Of a stretch of 36,979 nt of DNA, positions 23,389 through 31,583 are shown in pieces. Source of the DNA: Candidatus Geocrenenecus dongiae (GTDB taxonomy: Archaea; Thermoproteota; Nitrososphaeria_A; Caldarchaeales; Wolframiiraptoraceae); assembly GCA_023267855.1 (NCBI GenBank), contig JALNLN010000016.1, forward strand, positions 1 to 36,979. The letters run 5' to 3'. The position numbers and the translations under genes were made by a program. The notes under the pieces were generated by a model. That model searched no databases and had not been told where the DNA came from. It saw nothing but the letters and a program-made list of their open reading frames with translations. Position 1 is the stretch's first letter; each line of letters begins with the position of its first letter.

Positions 23389-24771
23389 ATGATGGAAAAG
23401 TTATTTGATGAATATAGAGGTCTCTCTGATAAAAAGATTCGCCCCAATGAACCTAAATCTGAACAATTTCTCAAAGCATTTAAAGAACTATTAGATAAGA
23501 AAAATAACTGGGCTTTTCTACTACCCTTTAAGCTAAGCTTAGAAGCATGTACACATTGTGGAACATGTGCTGAAGCATGCCCAGTTTATATTGGAAGTGG
23601 GAGAGAGAAGATCTACAGCCCAGTCTACAGAGCTGACATGCTTAGGAGGATCTATAAGAAGTACTTTACGTTAAGTGGGAGAATCTTTGGAAGACTGGTG
23701 GGCGCTAAAGAAATTACTGAGCGAGATGTTAATGCTTTAGCTGAAGCAGCTTACAGATGTACGATATGTAGAAGATGTGCTTTAGCATGTCCATTTGGTT
23801 TAGATAATGGATTAATAATGAGAGAAGCGAGAAAGATCTTAGCAGAACTAGGCATAGTTCCAGATGAATTGAAAGAAGAAGGTGTAGAAAATCAGATTAC
23901 ATATGGTAGCGCTCCTAAGATACCTTATGAAGCTTTAATGAATATCTTAGATTTTGTAAAGAGTGAAATCGAGGAAAATAGAAAGAACGTTAACATAGAA
24001 GTACCTGTTGATAAAGTCGGCGCAAAATACCTAATCATAAATAATGCAGGAGATTACCTATCTTTCCTAGATACCATTAGAGGGATCGTCGAGATAATGA
24101 ATTATGTAAATGAAGATTGGACATTCAACTCTCAAAATACAGGTGTATTTGACAACGTTAACTATGGGTTATTCTATAGTGATAAAGACATGATACGTGT
24201 AATTAGAGCGCATTTAGAAACGTTTAAGAAGCTTAAGCCAGAATACGTGGTTGTCGGTGAATGTGGTCATGCTTATGATGTTTTAGGCCACCTAATGAAG
24301 GATTTAATTCCCGCTGAAGAAAGACCCTTCAAAGTAATCCACATAGTTGAGTTATATGATAAATTCTTAAGAGAGGGGAAGTTAAAACTCGATAAAGATA
24401 AGAACTCTGCACCAGTCACTTTCCACGACTCATGTAAAATTGGAAGATGTGGCGGAATCTACGATGAACCTAGAAGATTGATAGCTGCCTCATGTAGAGA
24501 TTTCAGAGAAATGTACCCAAATAGAGAGTATAATTATTGTTGTGGTGGTGGTGGAGGGTTCGCTTTGATGAGTAAATACAATTTCCTAGATTTTAGAATG
24601 AAGACGTATGGAAAATTAAAAGTACAGCAAATTAAAGATACAGGGGCCTCGACGCTGATTACTATATGTGCAAACTGTAAAAGACAGTTTCTCGACATGG
24701 TAAGCTACTACAATCTTAACACCACAGTATCGGGCTTAAGCGAAATAATTGCAAATGCCTTAGTATACTAA
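23389..24771 (+). CDS. dsrK: DsrK iron-sulfur protein, paralogue 2
   Basis: A 460-aa HdrD-like subunit thought to reduce the DsrC trisulfide. I start at MMEKLFDEYRG, 10 nt behind GGAAAGGAG. It has two ferredoxin motifs, CTHCGTCAEACP and CTICRRCALACP, and a complete CCG catalytic part: VGECGHAYD, FHDSCKIGRC, NYCCGGGGGF and ICANCKRQF. All ligands of the non-cubane cluster are present, unlike the paralogue at 8164. It forms a two-gene unit with dsrM and lies 213 nt ahead of dsrA. No J, O or P subunits are present. Confidence 0.88.
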   Translation: MMEKLFDEYRGLSDKKIRPNEPKSEQFLKAFKELLDKKNNWAFLLPFKLSLEACTHCGTCAEACPVYIGSGREKIYSPVYRADMLRRIYKKYFTLSGRIFGRLVGAKEITERDVNALAEAAYRCTICRRCALACPFGLDNGLIMREARKILAELGIVPDELKEEGVENQITYGSAPKIPYEALMNILDFVKSEIEENRKNVNIEVPVDKVGAKYLIINNAGDYLSFLDTIRGIVEIMNYVNEDWTFNSQNTGVFDNVNYGLFYSDKDMIRVIRAHLETFKKLKPEYVVVGECGHAYDVLGHLMKDLIPAEERPFKVIHIVELYDKFLREGKLKLDKDKNSAPVTFHDSCKIGRCGGIYDEPRRLIAASCRDFREMYPNREYNYCCGGGGGFALMSKYNFLDFRMKTYGKLKVQQIKDTGASTLITICANCKRQFLDMVSYYNLNTTVSGLSEIIANALVY

Positions 24772-24946
24772 CACAGCCCTAAGCCTCACTACAAAGTTTC
24801 CTAATTGAAAATGTTCAGACAAATCATGAAGTAGGTATTTAAAGTTATGCAAACATTTTCTTCAGCATAAGCGATCAGAAATCTTTCTCAGAATGTTTTA
24901 ACACACTGTTATCTTAGATGTTTTCTAATTTTAGGTAGAAAAAGAA

Positions 24947-24956
24947 TATATAGATC
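24947..24956 (+). promoter_or_regulatory. dsrA promoter, TATA-like box
   Basis: GAATATATAG sits about 28 nt before the dsrA ATG, in the 213-nt gap behind dsrK. This spacing predicts a transcript with almost no leader. The rest of the gap is AT-rich with no gene. Confidence 0.5.
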
Positions 24957-24984
24957 TGAACATAGAATTCTCTATGATGTTAAA

Positions 24985-26160
24985 ATGTCTGAGACTCCTC
25001 TCTTAGATGAGTTAGAGAAGGGTCCTTGGCCGAGTTTTGTTAAAGAAATGAAGAGGATGGCCGCTGTAAAGCCTTACGCTAAGAATGTCCTGTTACAGCT
25101 TGAGAGATCATACAGAGATAAGATTACCCACTGGAAGCATGGTGGTATAGTAGGAGTAAGAGGGTATGGAGGAGGGGTTATTGGAAGATATAGTGATCTA
25201 CCCCCAGAGGAGATGCCTACACCTGAAGTCCACACACTTAGAGTAGCCCAACCAGCAGGATGGTTCTATTCAACTAAAGCTCTTAGAAAACTATGTGATG
25301 TTTGGGAGAAGTATGGTACAGGCTTTATAAATCTACATGGCTCAACTGGAGACATCATACTACTTGGTGCACCTACAGCAAACTTACAACCATGTTTTGA
25401 AGAACTAGTATCGATTGGTTTCGACTTGGGTGGATCGGGAAGCGATGTTAGATCTCTCAGTTGCTGTGGTGGACCTGCATTCTGCCAGTGGTCTTGTATA
25501 GATACTCTCGACATGTATCACGATTTAACCATGGAGTTCCAAGACGAGATTCATAGACCAAGGTTTCCATATAAGTTTAAGATAAAGATCTCTGGATGTC
25601 CAAATGATTGTGTAGCAGCTCTTGCACGTGCGGATCTAGCTATAATCGGTACATGGAAAGATTCTATAAAGATTGATCAAGAAGCTGTAAGAGAGTATGC
25701 AAAACAAGGTGTAAACATTTCTAAGATTGCTGCTCGCTGTCCTACACAAGCTTTAGAATGGGATGGAAAAGAACTCAAAGTTGTACCAGAAGATTGTGTG
25801 AGATGTATGCTGTGTTTATCCGCTCTTCCAAAAGCAATTTTACCTGGAGATGAGAAAGGAGCAACAATACTCCTAGGTGGTAAAGCAACAATACTGCAGG
25901 GAGCATTTCTCGGATGGGTTATAGTGCCATTCATTAAAGCTGATAAACCATACACAGAAATAAAAGAGTTGATAAGGAAGATCCTGGACTGGTGGGATGA
26001 AAATGCAAGAACACGAGAAAGAATTGGAGAACTAGTGTATAGGCTAGGCATGAGAACGTTCTTAAAAGCTATAGGTCTCCCACCTGTTCCACAGATGATC
26101 TACGTACCGAGAGCCAACCCATACTACTTCTGGAGTCCAGAAGAACTTGAAGAAAAGTGA
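24985..26160 (+). CDS. dsrA: Dissimilatory sulfite reductase, alpha subunit
   Basis: A 391-aa subunit of the siroheme enzyme that reduces sulfite to sulfide, passing sulfur to DsrC. The coupled [4Fe-4S]-siroheme site is complete: C161-x5-C167 ([18 protein letters not shown]) and C205-x3-C209 (KISGCPNDC). The inserted ferredoxin domain has C252 plus C271-x2-C274-x2-C277. The C-terminal part ends with the family pattern [10 protein letters not shown] and [13 protein letters not shown]. No frame damage is seen. dsrB follows after 12 nt with its own ribosome site. A DsrD-like gene, DsrC and two DsrMK pairs nearby suggest the reductive direction. Confidence 0.97.
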   Translation: MSETPLLDELEKGPWPSFVKEMKRMAAVKPYAKNVLLQLERSYRDKITHWKHGGIVGVRGYGGGVIGRYSDLPPEEMPTPEVHTLRVAQPAGWFYSTKALRKLCDVWEKYGTGFINLHGSTGDIILLGAPTANLQPCFEELVSIGFDLGGSGSDVRSLSCCGGPAFCQWSCIDTLDMYHDLTMEFQDEIHRPRFPYKFKIKISGCPNDCVAALARADLAIIGTWKDSIKIDQEAVREYAKQGVNISKIAARCPTQALEWDGKELKVVPEDCVRCMLCLSALPKAILPGDEKGATILLGGKATILQGAFLGWVIVPFIKADKPYTEIKELIRKILDWWDENARTRERIGELVYRLGMRTFLKAIGLPPVPQMIYVPRANPYYFWSPEELEEK

Positions 26161-26172
26161 GGTGGTGGGAGA

Positions 26173-27246
26173 ATGTCTGGAGAAAAGAAATACATAACAG
26201 ATGTAGGTCCACCACACTACAAAGATATGGTTCACCCAGTACTCTTGAAAAACTATGGTAAATGGAGATACCATGAATATGTTGCTCCAGGAATAATAAA
26301 GCATGTCTCACTAAATGGTGAAGAAGTATACATGGTTAGAGCAGCTATACCGAAAATAGTAAGCATATACTTTGTTAGAGAACTATGTGATATTGCAGAT
26401 AGATATTCAGATGGTTATGTGAAATTCACCAGTAGACATAACGTAGAATTCATAGTCACAGATAAGAATAAACTTGAAGGTTTATTGAAAGAATTGAAAG
26501 AGAAGGGGCTACCTGTAGGAGGTACAGGTCGTTCTCTTAAAGCGATAATACATACTCAGGGATGGGTTCACTGCCATACGGCGGTAATAGATGCACCTGG
26601 ATTAGCTAAAGCACTCTACGATGAACTATATGAATACTTTACTAGAGACGATCTTCCAGGAAAACTTAAGATAGCTATAGCATGCTGCTTAAACATGTGT
26701 GGTGCTGTGCACTGCTCAGACCTAGCATTCGTAGGAATGCACAGGAAGCCACCAATAGTAAATGATGATATTGTTAGTAGGCTGTGTGAGATACCCACAC
26801 TCGTCGCAAGCTGTCCAACAGCAGCTATCAGACCTGCACCTGAGAAGAAATCTGTAATAGTTAATGAAGAGAGGTGTATGTATTGTGGAAATTGCTACAC
26901 TGTATGTCCTGGAATGTTCATACATAACCCGAAGTACGATTGTATCTCAATGTGGGTTGGAGGTAAAGCTAACGCTGGAGGCCCACCAGACTTCTCTAGA
27001 CTAGCAATACCATACCTACCTAATAATCCACCTAGATTCCCAGAAGCAGTCCAAGCTGCTAAGAACGTTATCGAGACATGGATAAAACATGCTAAACCAG
27101 GTGAGAGGATAGGAGACTGGATAAAGAGGATAGGCTGGGAAAGATTCTTCACATTAACAGGAATACCGTTTACAGATAAACACATCGATGACTTCATATT
27201 CTCAGTACCAACATTCAGAACAACAACAAACTTCAAGTGGAAGTAA
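26173..27246 (+). CDS. dsrB: Dissimilatory sulfite reductase, beta subunit
   Basis: A 357-aa partner of DsrA. It has HTQGWVHCHTAVIDAPG with C134 and the AIACCLNMCGAVHCSD site (C171, C172, C176, C181) that binds siroheme and its cluster, then a ferredoxin domain with C214 and C235-x2-C238-x2-C241-x3-C245. The ending RIGWERFFTLTGIPFTDKHID is characteristic of DsrB. The ATG follows GAGGTGGTGGGAG. A T-rich run 35-46 nt after the stop may end the dsrAB message. Confidence 0.97.
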   Translation: MSGEKKYITDVGPPHYKDMVHPVLLKNYGKWRYHEYVAPGIIKHVSLNGEEVYMVRAAIPKIVSIYFVRELCDIADRYSDGYVKFTSRHNVEFIVTDKNKLEGLLKELKEKGLPVGGTGRSLKAIIHTQGWVHCHTAVIDAPGLAKALYDELYEYFTRDDLPGKLKIAIACCLNMCGAVHCSDLAFVGMHRKPPIVNDDIVSRLCEIPTLVASCPTAAIRPAPEKKSVIVNEERCMYCGNCYTVCPGMFIHNPKYDCISMWVGGKANAGGPPDFSRLAIPYLPNNPPRFPEAVQAAKNVIETWIKHAKPGERIGDWIKRIGWERFFTLTGIPFTDKHIDDFIFSVPTFRTTTNFKWK

Positions 27247-27280
27247 ACTAGACAACCTACTAAACTTCTCTTCCCAAAAA

Positions 27281-27292
27281 TATTTTTCTTTT
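27281..27292 (+). terminator. T-rich terminator after dsrB
   Basis: TATTTTTCTTTT starts 35 nt after the dsrB stop, the usual form of an archaeal intrinsic terminator. It would separate most dsrAB transcripts from the next gene, which has its own TATA-like box near 27358-27366. Confidence 0.4.
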
Positions 27293-27410
27293 AAGATTTT
27301 ATAAAGAATCGTATCATTCTCGAAATCTATCGAAGGAAGGAGTACGATTATAGTTTATTTTTAAAGCATAAGGCTTTTCAACTAGAAGTAGAGACGAATA
27401 TTTGAGGAAT

Positions 27411-27623
27411 ATGTCTGAGGTGACTGAAGAAATTAAACAGAAAATTGTTGATTACCTTAAGAAAGTTGGCAGATCTGTAACTAGTAGAGACGTGGCCAAA
27501 GCGTTAAAGTTAGAGAAAAAGATTGTAGATAAAGCTGTAGCAGAACTTGTAAATGAAGGTAAGATAGAGTACGTATCATTCGGTGGAGAAACAAGAATAA
27601 AGATACCGGAAGCCTCAGAATAA
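27411..27623 (+). CDS. dsrD: DsrD-like winged-helix protein
   Basis: A 70-aa protein in the standard dsrABD order. EEIKQKIVDYLKK, then KKIVDKAVAELVNEGKIEYV and a wing FGGETRIKI, fit the DsrD fold; from memory, bacterial DsrD has the same EEAKQKVVDFL and LVNDEVLEYWSSG pieces. DsrD is known to stimulate sulfite reduction by DsrAB and is found mostly in reductive-type organisms. I start at the ATG behind TTGAGGAAT. The middle is shorter than in the bacterial protein, so a plain winged-helix DNA-binding protein cannot be fully excluded. Confidence 0.7.
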   Translation: MSEVTEEIKQKIVDYLKKVGRSVTSRDVAKALKLEKKIVDKAVAELVNEGKIEYVSFGGETRIKIPEASE

Positions 27624-27733
27624 TTAACCTACATCTCCTCCTTTCTTTTTATCCTAATTCCTCTACAAAAAGCTACGAAACTAAGTATATCTTAAAATTA
27701 TTGACTTTCTTTAATTTGTTAGGTGTAGATGGC

Positions 27734-27919
27734 ATGTTCCTAGTAAATGTAGATAAAGAGAAGTGTACGGGAGATGGTGAATGTGTCAATATATGTCCTG
27801 TAGGAGTTTTTGAGCTACAGGGAGGTAAAGCTGTACCAGTAAACCAAGACCAGTGTCTAGGATGTAGATCTTGTGAAGCAGTCTGCCCCTCTGGAGCAAT
27901 AACAATCACCGAAGTCTAA
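27734..27919 (+). CDS. Ferredoxin with two iron-sulfur clusters, one Asp-ligated
   Basis: A 61-aa ferredoxin. I start at MFLVNVDKEKC behind AGGTG; a longer frame from 27701 adds 11 residues. Cluster one has C-T-G-D-G-E-C-V-N-I-C-P, that is Cys-x2-Asp-x2-Cys-x3-Cys, as in Pyrococcus ferredoxin where Asp replaces the second Cys and the cluster can be [3Fe-4S]. Cluster two is the standard CLGCRSCEAVCP. It follows dsrD by about 110 nt and is a good candidate for the soluble electron donor to DsrAB. Confidence 0.85.
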   Translation: MFLVNVDKEKCTGDGECVNICPVGVFELQGGKAVPVNQDQCLGCRSCEAVCPSGAITITEV

Positions 27920-27940
27920 CCTAAACACCATATTCATAAA

Positions 27941-28038
27941 CTCTTTTATTTTTCAAAAATCTAGGAAAAGTTTACTCTGCATGCTATCTCATCAATTAAC
28001 ATAATTTTTATTACTTGAATAGAGTTTCTGAAAACTCT
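27941..28038. terminator. Convergent terminator region
   Basis: Behind the ferredoxin stop come CTCTTTTATTTTTC (27941-27954) and, further on, a hairpin AGAGTTT/AAACTCT at 28021-28027 and 28032-28038. The 150-nt gap lies between two convergent genes and holds no ORF. The hairpin could serve the minus-strand gene. Confidence 0.3.
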
Positions 28039-28069
28039 TCTCTAATTTATCAAGTTTTTGTTTATTTTT

Positions 28070-29119
28070 CTAAACACCGTAAGCTTTATAACAATTCCAG
28101 CATTGTTTAGGTAGTCTAGGATATGTAGGTTTTTCTCCAAAATTCATAAGCTTACTAAGCAAGCTTCCCGAGCTAGTGTATTCAGATCTCTTCCTATATA
28201 TTTCTCTAAAATCTCTACATTCTCTTTTTTCAATTATTTTTGTAAGTTCTTCTTTCTTTAAGTCTCCGAAGATGTACTTCTCTGTTGTGTAGGTTTTTCC
28301 TTTGAAGTATCTTGGGAATATATTGGTTTTAAGTGGTATGTTTAGGTAGACGCACGGTGAAACTGTCCCATCATGGCATACATACAGGTTTTCTATAGGG
28401 TTTTCTGAGCATATCGCGACTTCATCCATCTTTACAGGGTAATTATATATGGAGATACCGTTTTCTTTAGCTTTCTCTTCACTTTCACGTATAATCTCAA
28501 GATATTCTTCTGGAGGTTTTTCTTCAAAGAATATTTTCATATCGTAGTGTTCTCTGGTTGGTATGTAATCTAGGTTTGTTCCAACAACTTCATCTACATC
28601 AAGGCTTGCTGCAAGTTCTACTACGTCTGGAAGTTCTCTTATATTCTGCTTTATCCTGAGAAATGTAAAGATTACTTTAAGATCTTTAGCATTCATAGAT
28701 CTTCTTAGACGTGTTAGTGTTTCAACGTTCTCTACGATCTTCTTGAATATTGTTCCTCTCCTAATGTTTTCATGGGTTTTCTCAGTTGCTCCAGCTATAG
28801 AGATTGCTATTACTCTTAACCCTGATTCTATGAGTTTTCTTGAAAAATCTTCATTTAGGAGCATAGCATTCGTTGTTAAACCTACAGATCCGTGAACTTT
28901 ACCGGCCAATCTAACCATATCGAAGATCTCTTTCACGAGTAATGGTTCACCCCAACCTTGAAGCCATATCAAATCAAACAAATCAAAATATTCTGACATC
29001 CTTCTATACACGTCCATAGGTAGATCTCCAGAATTCCACAATTCTCCCATACATGATTTAGGACACATTATACAGAAAGCAGTACATCTAGACGTAACTT
29101 CTATCTGGATAATCTTCAA
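28070..29119 (-). CDS. Radical SAM/SPASM protein of unknown function
   Basis: A 349-aa protein with the radical SAM motif CTAFCIMC, about 15 residues in, then GWGEPLL and SIAGATEKTHENIRRG typical of the AdoMet barrel. The C-terminal part has VCHDGTVSPC, CRDF and CWNC, a SPASM-type auxiliary cluster domain. I start at TTG (29119): it lies behind CCGGGGATTGC and a TATA-like CTTATAAAC, while the longer frame to 29284 would run into the divergent transporter gene. Family members mature peptides or modify haem-like cofactors. Between the dsr genes and a sulfur-anion transporter it might serve Dsr, but the sequence does not prove it. Confidence 0.7.
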   Translation of the reverse strand: MKIIQIEVTSRCTAFCIMCPKSCMGELWNSGDLPMDVYRRMSEYFDLFDLIWLQGWGEPLLVKEIFDMVRLAGKVHGSVGLTTNAMLLNEDFSRKLIESGLRVIAISIAGATEKTHENIRRGTIFKKIVENVETLTRLRRSMNAKDLKVIFTFLRIKQNIRELPDVVELAASLDVDEVVGTNLDYIPTREHYDMKIFFEEKPPEEYLEIIRESEEKAKENGISIYNYPVKMDEVAICSENPIENLYVCHDGTVSPCVYLNIPLKTNIFPRYFKGKTYTTEKYIFGDLKKEELTKIIEKRECRDFREIYRKRSEYTSSGSLLSKLMNFGEKPTYPRLPKQCWNCYKAYGV

Positions 29120-29136
29120 GCAATCCCCGGAAAGAT

Positions 29137-29192
29137 GTTTATAAGTTGAAAAATAAAAGCGTAACTTTTTTCCATGTAAAAGTATATAAATC
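29137..29192. promoter_or_regulatory. Back-to-back promoters of radical SAM and YeiH genes
   Basis: GTTTATAAG (29137-29145) is the minus-strand TATA candidate, 18 nt before the TTG of the radical SAM gene. AGTATATAAATC (29181-29192) is the plus-strand box, about 28 nt before the ATG at 29220. Both imply short or absent leaders. Confidence 0.45.
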
Positions 29193-29219
29193 TTCCCTAC
29201 ATAATTACTTTTGACCACT

Positions 29220-30605
29220 ATGCCTATAGATTGGTCTAGTTTATGGAGAAAAGAAGATTGGTGGGCTGTCTGGATCGGCTTCATAATAATCTTTATAGGA
29301 TTGGCGGCTGCAGCAGGAACAGGATGGACGGCACAACCATTCTATCAACCATGGATAGGCTGGTTCTTGAAATCAGAAGCTAAGTGGCTTCCAACACCTC
29401 CTGCATGGGTAGCTGCAGAACACTGGATAGGCTGGTTCATAGTGCTGATCTATACGATGATACTGACATTAATAGCTGTCTGTGCTATTGAAAAAAGATT
29501 TGTAAAAGAATACATACCTGGATTCATAGTAGTATTCATACTAGCATGGCTTGCTATAATAATTGGAGCTACAGAATTTGCGAAATACTGGGGTCTAGAA
29601 TATCCATTATGGGCTCTAATAATAGGTTTATTGATAAGTAATACTGTCGGTGTACCGAAATGGCTTAAACCAGCTGTTAGAACAGAACTCTTCATTAAGA
29701 TCGGTCTAGTAATCTTAGGACTCAACATCTTCTTCACAGACCTAGTTATAGCTGGAGGACTAGCAGTAGTTCAAGCCCTCATAAACGTATTGGTAATCTG
29801 GTACGTAGCATACTATATCTGTAGAGGTTTCGGACTCGACAGAGAATTTTCAAGCATAATGGCTACGGGAGTATCAATCTGTGGAGTATCAGCTGCGATT
29901 GCTGCAGGAGGTGCAGTAAAAGGAAATCCAAAATACGTAAGCTATACCATATCACTAGTGTTGATTACAGCTGTACCGATGCTTGTAGGTCTACCATATA
30001 TTGCTAAAGCTCTAGCACCTGTTATCGGTAAGTACTGGTTACATGTTGCAGGTGCATGGATAGGAGCAACAATAGATACTACACCAGCTGTAGTTGCTGC
30101 TGGAGGATTTCTAGGTGGAAGAGCACTTGATGTAGCAGCTATAGTTAAGATGGCACAAAACGTTCTAATAGGATTCGTAGCATTCTTACTTGCAATAATA
30201 TGGGTCTTCAGAGTGGAGAAGAAACCTGAAGAAAGAGTTAGCCCAATGGAGGTCTGGTACAGGTTCCCGAAGTTCATTCTAGGATTCATAATCTCAAGCA
30301 TAATACTATCACTAGTAATTGTAAGCGTCGCAGGTGCTATGGGGATCACTCTAGCGAAAGCTAAATCAGATTTTGTAGCAAAGTTCTGGGCATCCCCTGT
30401 AGACAAATTTAGAAGCGTAATCTTCTTCCCACTGGCCTTCGTCGGCATAGGTCTAGATACCAGATTCAAAGAACTGGTATCTATTGGCAGAGGTAGACCA
30501 GCAGTCGCATATGTAATAGCCCAGATAATCAACATAATCTTCTCGCTGTTCCTAGTATGGCTGCTCTGGGGAGGAGTATTCTTCACACCACCACTAGCAG
30601 ACTAA
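29220..30605 (+). CDS. YeiH/UPF0324-family membrane transporter
   Basis: A 461-aa protein with 11 or 12 membrane segments of the YeiH (Cons_hypoth698, 'putative sulfate exporter') family. Helpful segments are GLLISNTVGVPKWLKPAVRTELFIKIGLVILG, VSICGVSAAIAAGGAVKG and the late FIGLDTRFKEL-like FVGIGLDTRFKELVSIGRGRP. The N-terminal 100 residues, with tryptophan-rich WIGWF repeats, are longer than in the bacterial protein. I start at MPIDWSSLWRKED, 9 nt inside a longer TTG frame. Near dsr genes, movement of sulfite, sulfate or sulfonates is the natural guess; the substrate is unproven. Confidence 0.75.
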   Translation: MPIDWSSLWRKEDWWAVWIGFIIIFIGLAAAAGTGWTAQPFYQPWIGWFLKSEAKWLPTPPAWVAAEHWIGWFIVLIYTMILTLIAVCAIEKRFVKEYIPGFIVVFILAWLAIIIGATEFAKYWGLEYPLWALIIGLLISNTVGVPKWLKPAVRTELFIKIGLVILGLNIFFTDLVIAGGLAVVQALINVLVIWYVAYYICRGFGLDREFSSIMATGVSICGVSAAIAAGGAVKGNPKYVSYTISLVLITAVPMLVGLPYIAKALAPVIGKYWLHVAGAWIGATIDTTPAVVAAGGFLGGRALDVAAIVKMAQNVLIGFVAFLLAIIWVFRVEKKPEERVSPMEVWYRFPKFILGFIISSIILSLVIVSVAGAMGITLAKAKSDFVAKFWASPVDKFRSVIFFPLAFVGIGLDTRFKELVSIGRGRPAVAYVIAQIINIIFSLFLVWLLWGGVFFTPPLAD

Positions 30606-30627
30606 AAACACAACCTTCCCCAACATT

Positions 30628-30647
30628 CTATTTTTCTTTTATTTTTT
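30628..30647 (+). terminator. T-rich terminator after the YeiH gene
   Basis: CTATTTTTCTTTTATTTTTT lies about 25 nt behind the stop codon, a clear archaeal-type T tract. The next gene is convergent. Confidence 0.5.
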
Positions 30648-30661
30648 CAGATTCTTGAACT

Positions 30662-31453
30662 TTAGCCAATCATCTCTAATCCACGTAGATATAGAAATAT
30701 GCTTAAAGCATTAACTATTAGGTGTCCTGTTAATGCAGATGTTAGTCTGAAACCATGTTTTATAGTTAAGAATCCAAAGAGAAAACCGAAGATGAACATT
30801 GGTATTATTCCTGCAAATAACCCTCTATACCAGTGGAGAATAGAAAATAATAATGCTTGAACAACATTCACAACCCATAGGTTGTTAAACATATTTCTAA
30901 GGATGCTTATTGAGTACCCTCGAAAATACATCTCTTCAATAACCGCAGGAATAATTATCATGTAGGAAGCATATAACCATGGGTTAAGTATGGAGATGAA
31001 CCGCATCATCTTCTCTACTGGAATGACGTAACCATAAAAGATATTGAAGATCACGGTTTCAGTTCTCTCAGGAATAAACGGTATAAAGAAGATTGAGAGA
31101 ACCCATGTTACCAATATGTAGAAGAGTGAAAACACCCCACCATGGAGAATATCGTTGAGAGTAAGTTTAACAGTAGACCAAAAACCAATATTCTTAAAAT
31201 CTATCCTAGATCTAAACATAATGAAAAGCATAACAAATAATATCGAGAAATACTTACACGATTGCCCTAAGTAGAATTCAATTTCACTAGAAGGTATGAA
31301 GAATCTTTCAGGACCAGCAATCATAAGCCACGGAACCCTGATAAATAACATGACGATTATTGGAGAAAGCCAAATTAAAACTAATGATAGTAAATTAGCT
31401 TGAATCTTCAATTCAAATATTAAGATTAACAGCAAGAATAATAATTTTATCAC
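30662..31453 (-). CDS. CPBP-family intramembrane metalloprotease
   Basis: A 263-aa membrane protein with about seven segments. The Abi/CAAX protease motifs are present: EEMYFRGY (E-E-x3-R), a His after the next helix in SILHWYRGLF, and HLIVNALS near the C-terminus. Relatives process prenylated proteins or bacteriocins, or act in regulation; no partner substrate is nearby. It is a single gene on the minus strand, behind the convergent YeiH gene. Confidence 0.75.
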   Translation of the reverse strand: MIKLLFLLLILIFELKIQANLLSLVLIWLSPIIVMLFIRVPWLMIAGPERFFIPSSEIEFYLGQSCKYFSILFVMLFIMFRSRIDFKNIGFWSTVKLTLNDILHGGVFSLFYILVTWVLSIFFIPFIPERTETVIFNIFYGYVIPVEKMMRFISILNPWLYASYMIIIPAVIEEMYFRGYSISILRNMFNNLWVVNVVQALLFSILHWYRGLFAGIIPMFIFGFLFGFLTIKHGFRLTSALTGHLIVNALSIFLYLRGLEMIG

Positions 31454-31583
31454 TCAATAACTAGGAATTATTTAAAATATATTTGATACGCATTTTCTTA
31501 ACGAGAAATTCCACTAGCCTAAAAGTTAATTTTTTAATCATAATGTTTTTTAACGTGTTTTTTAGTTTTTTTATAGAAGTGTT

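Noticed and set aside
24800-24870. AAAATGTT/AACATTTT inverted repeat ahead of dsrA
   Set aside because: The arms are about 37 nt apart and AT-rich; chance is likely.
8164-27919. Oxidative-type Dsr system (sulfur oxidation)
   Set aside because: No dsrEFH or dsrL in the window and a DsrD-like gene is present; the reductive direction is favoured, although genes outside the window could change this.
29120-29284. N-terminal extension of the radical SAM protein
   Set aside because: It would cover the promoter and start of the YeiH gene; a TTG with TATA and ribosome site at 29119 fits better.
29942-30586. 214-aa minus-strand ORF inside the YeiH gene
   Set aside because: Long open shadow of a codon-biased membrane protein gene; low-complexity composition, no motif.
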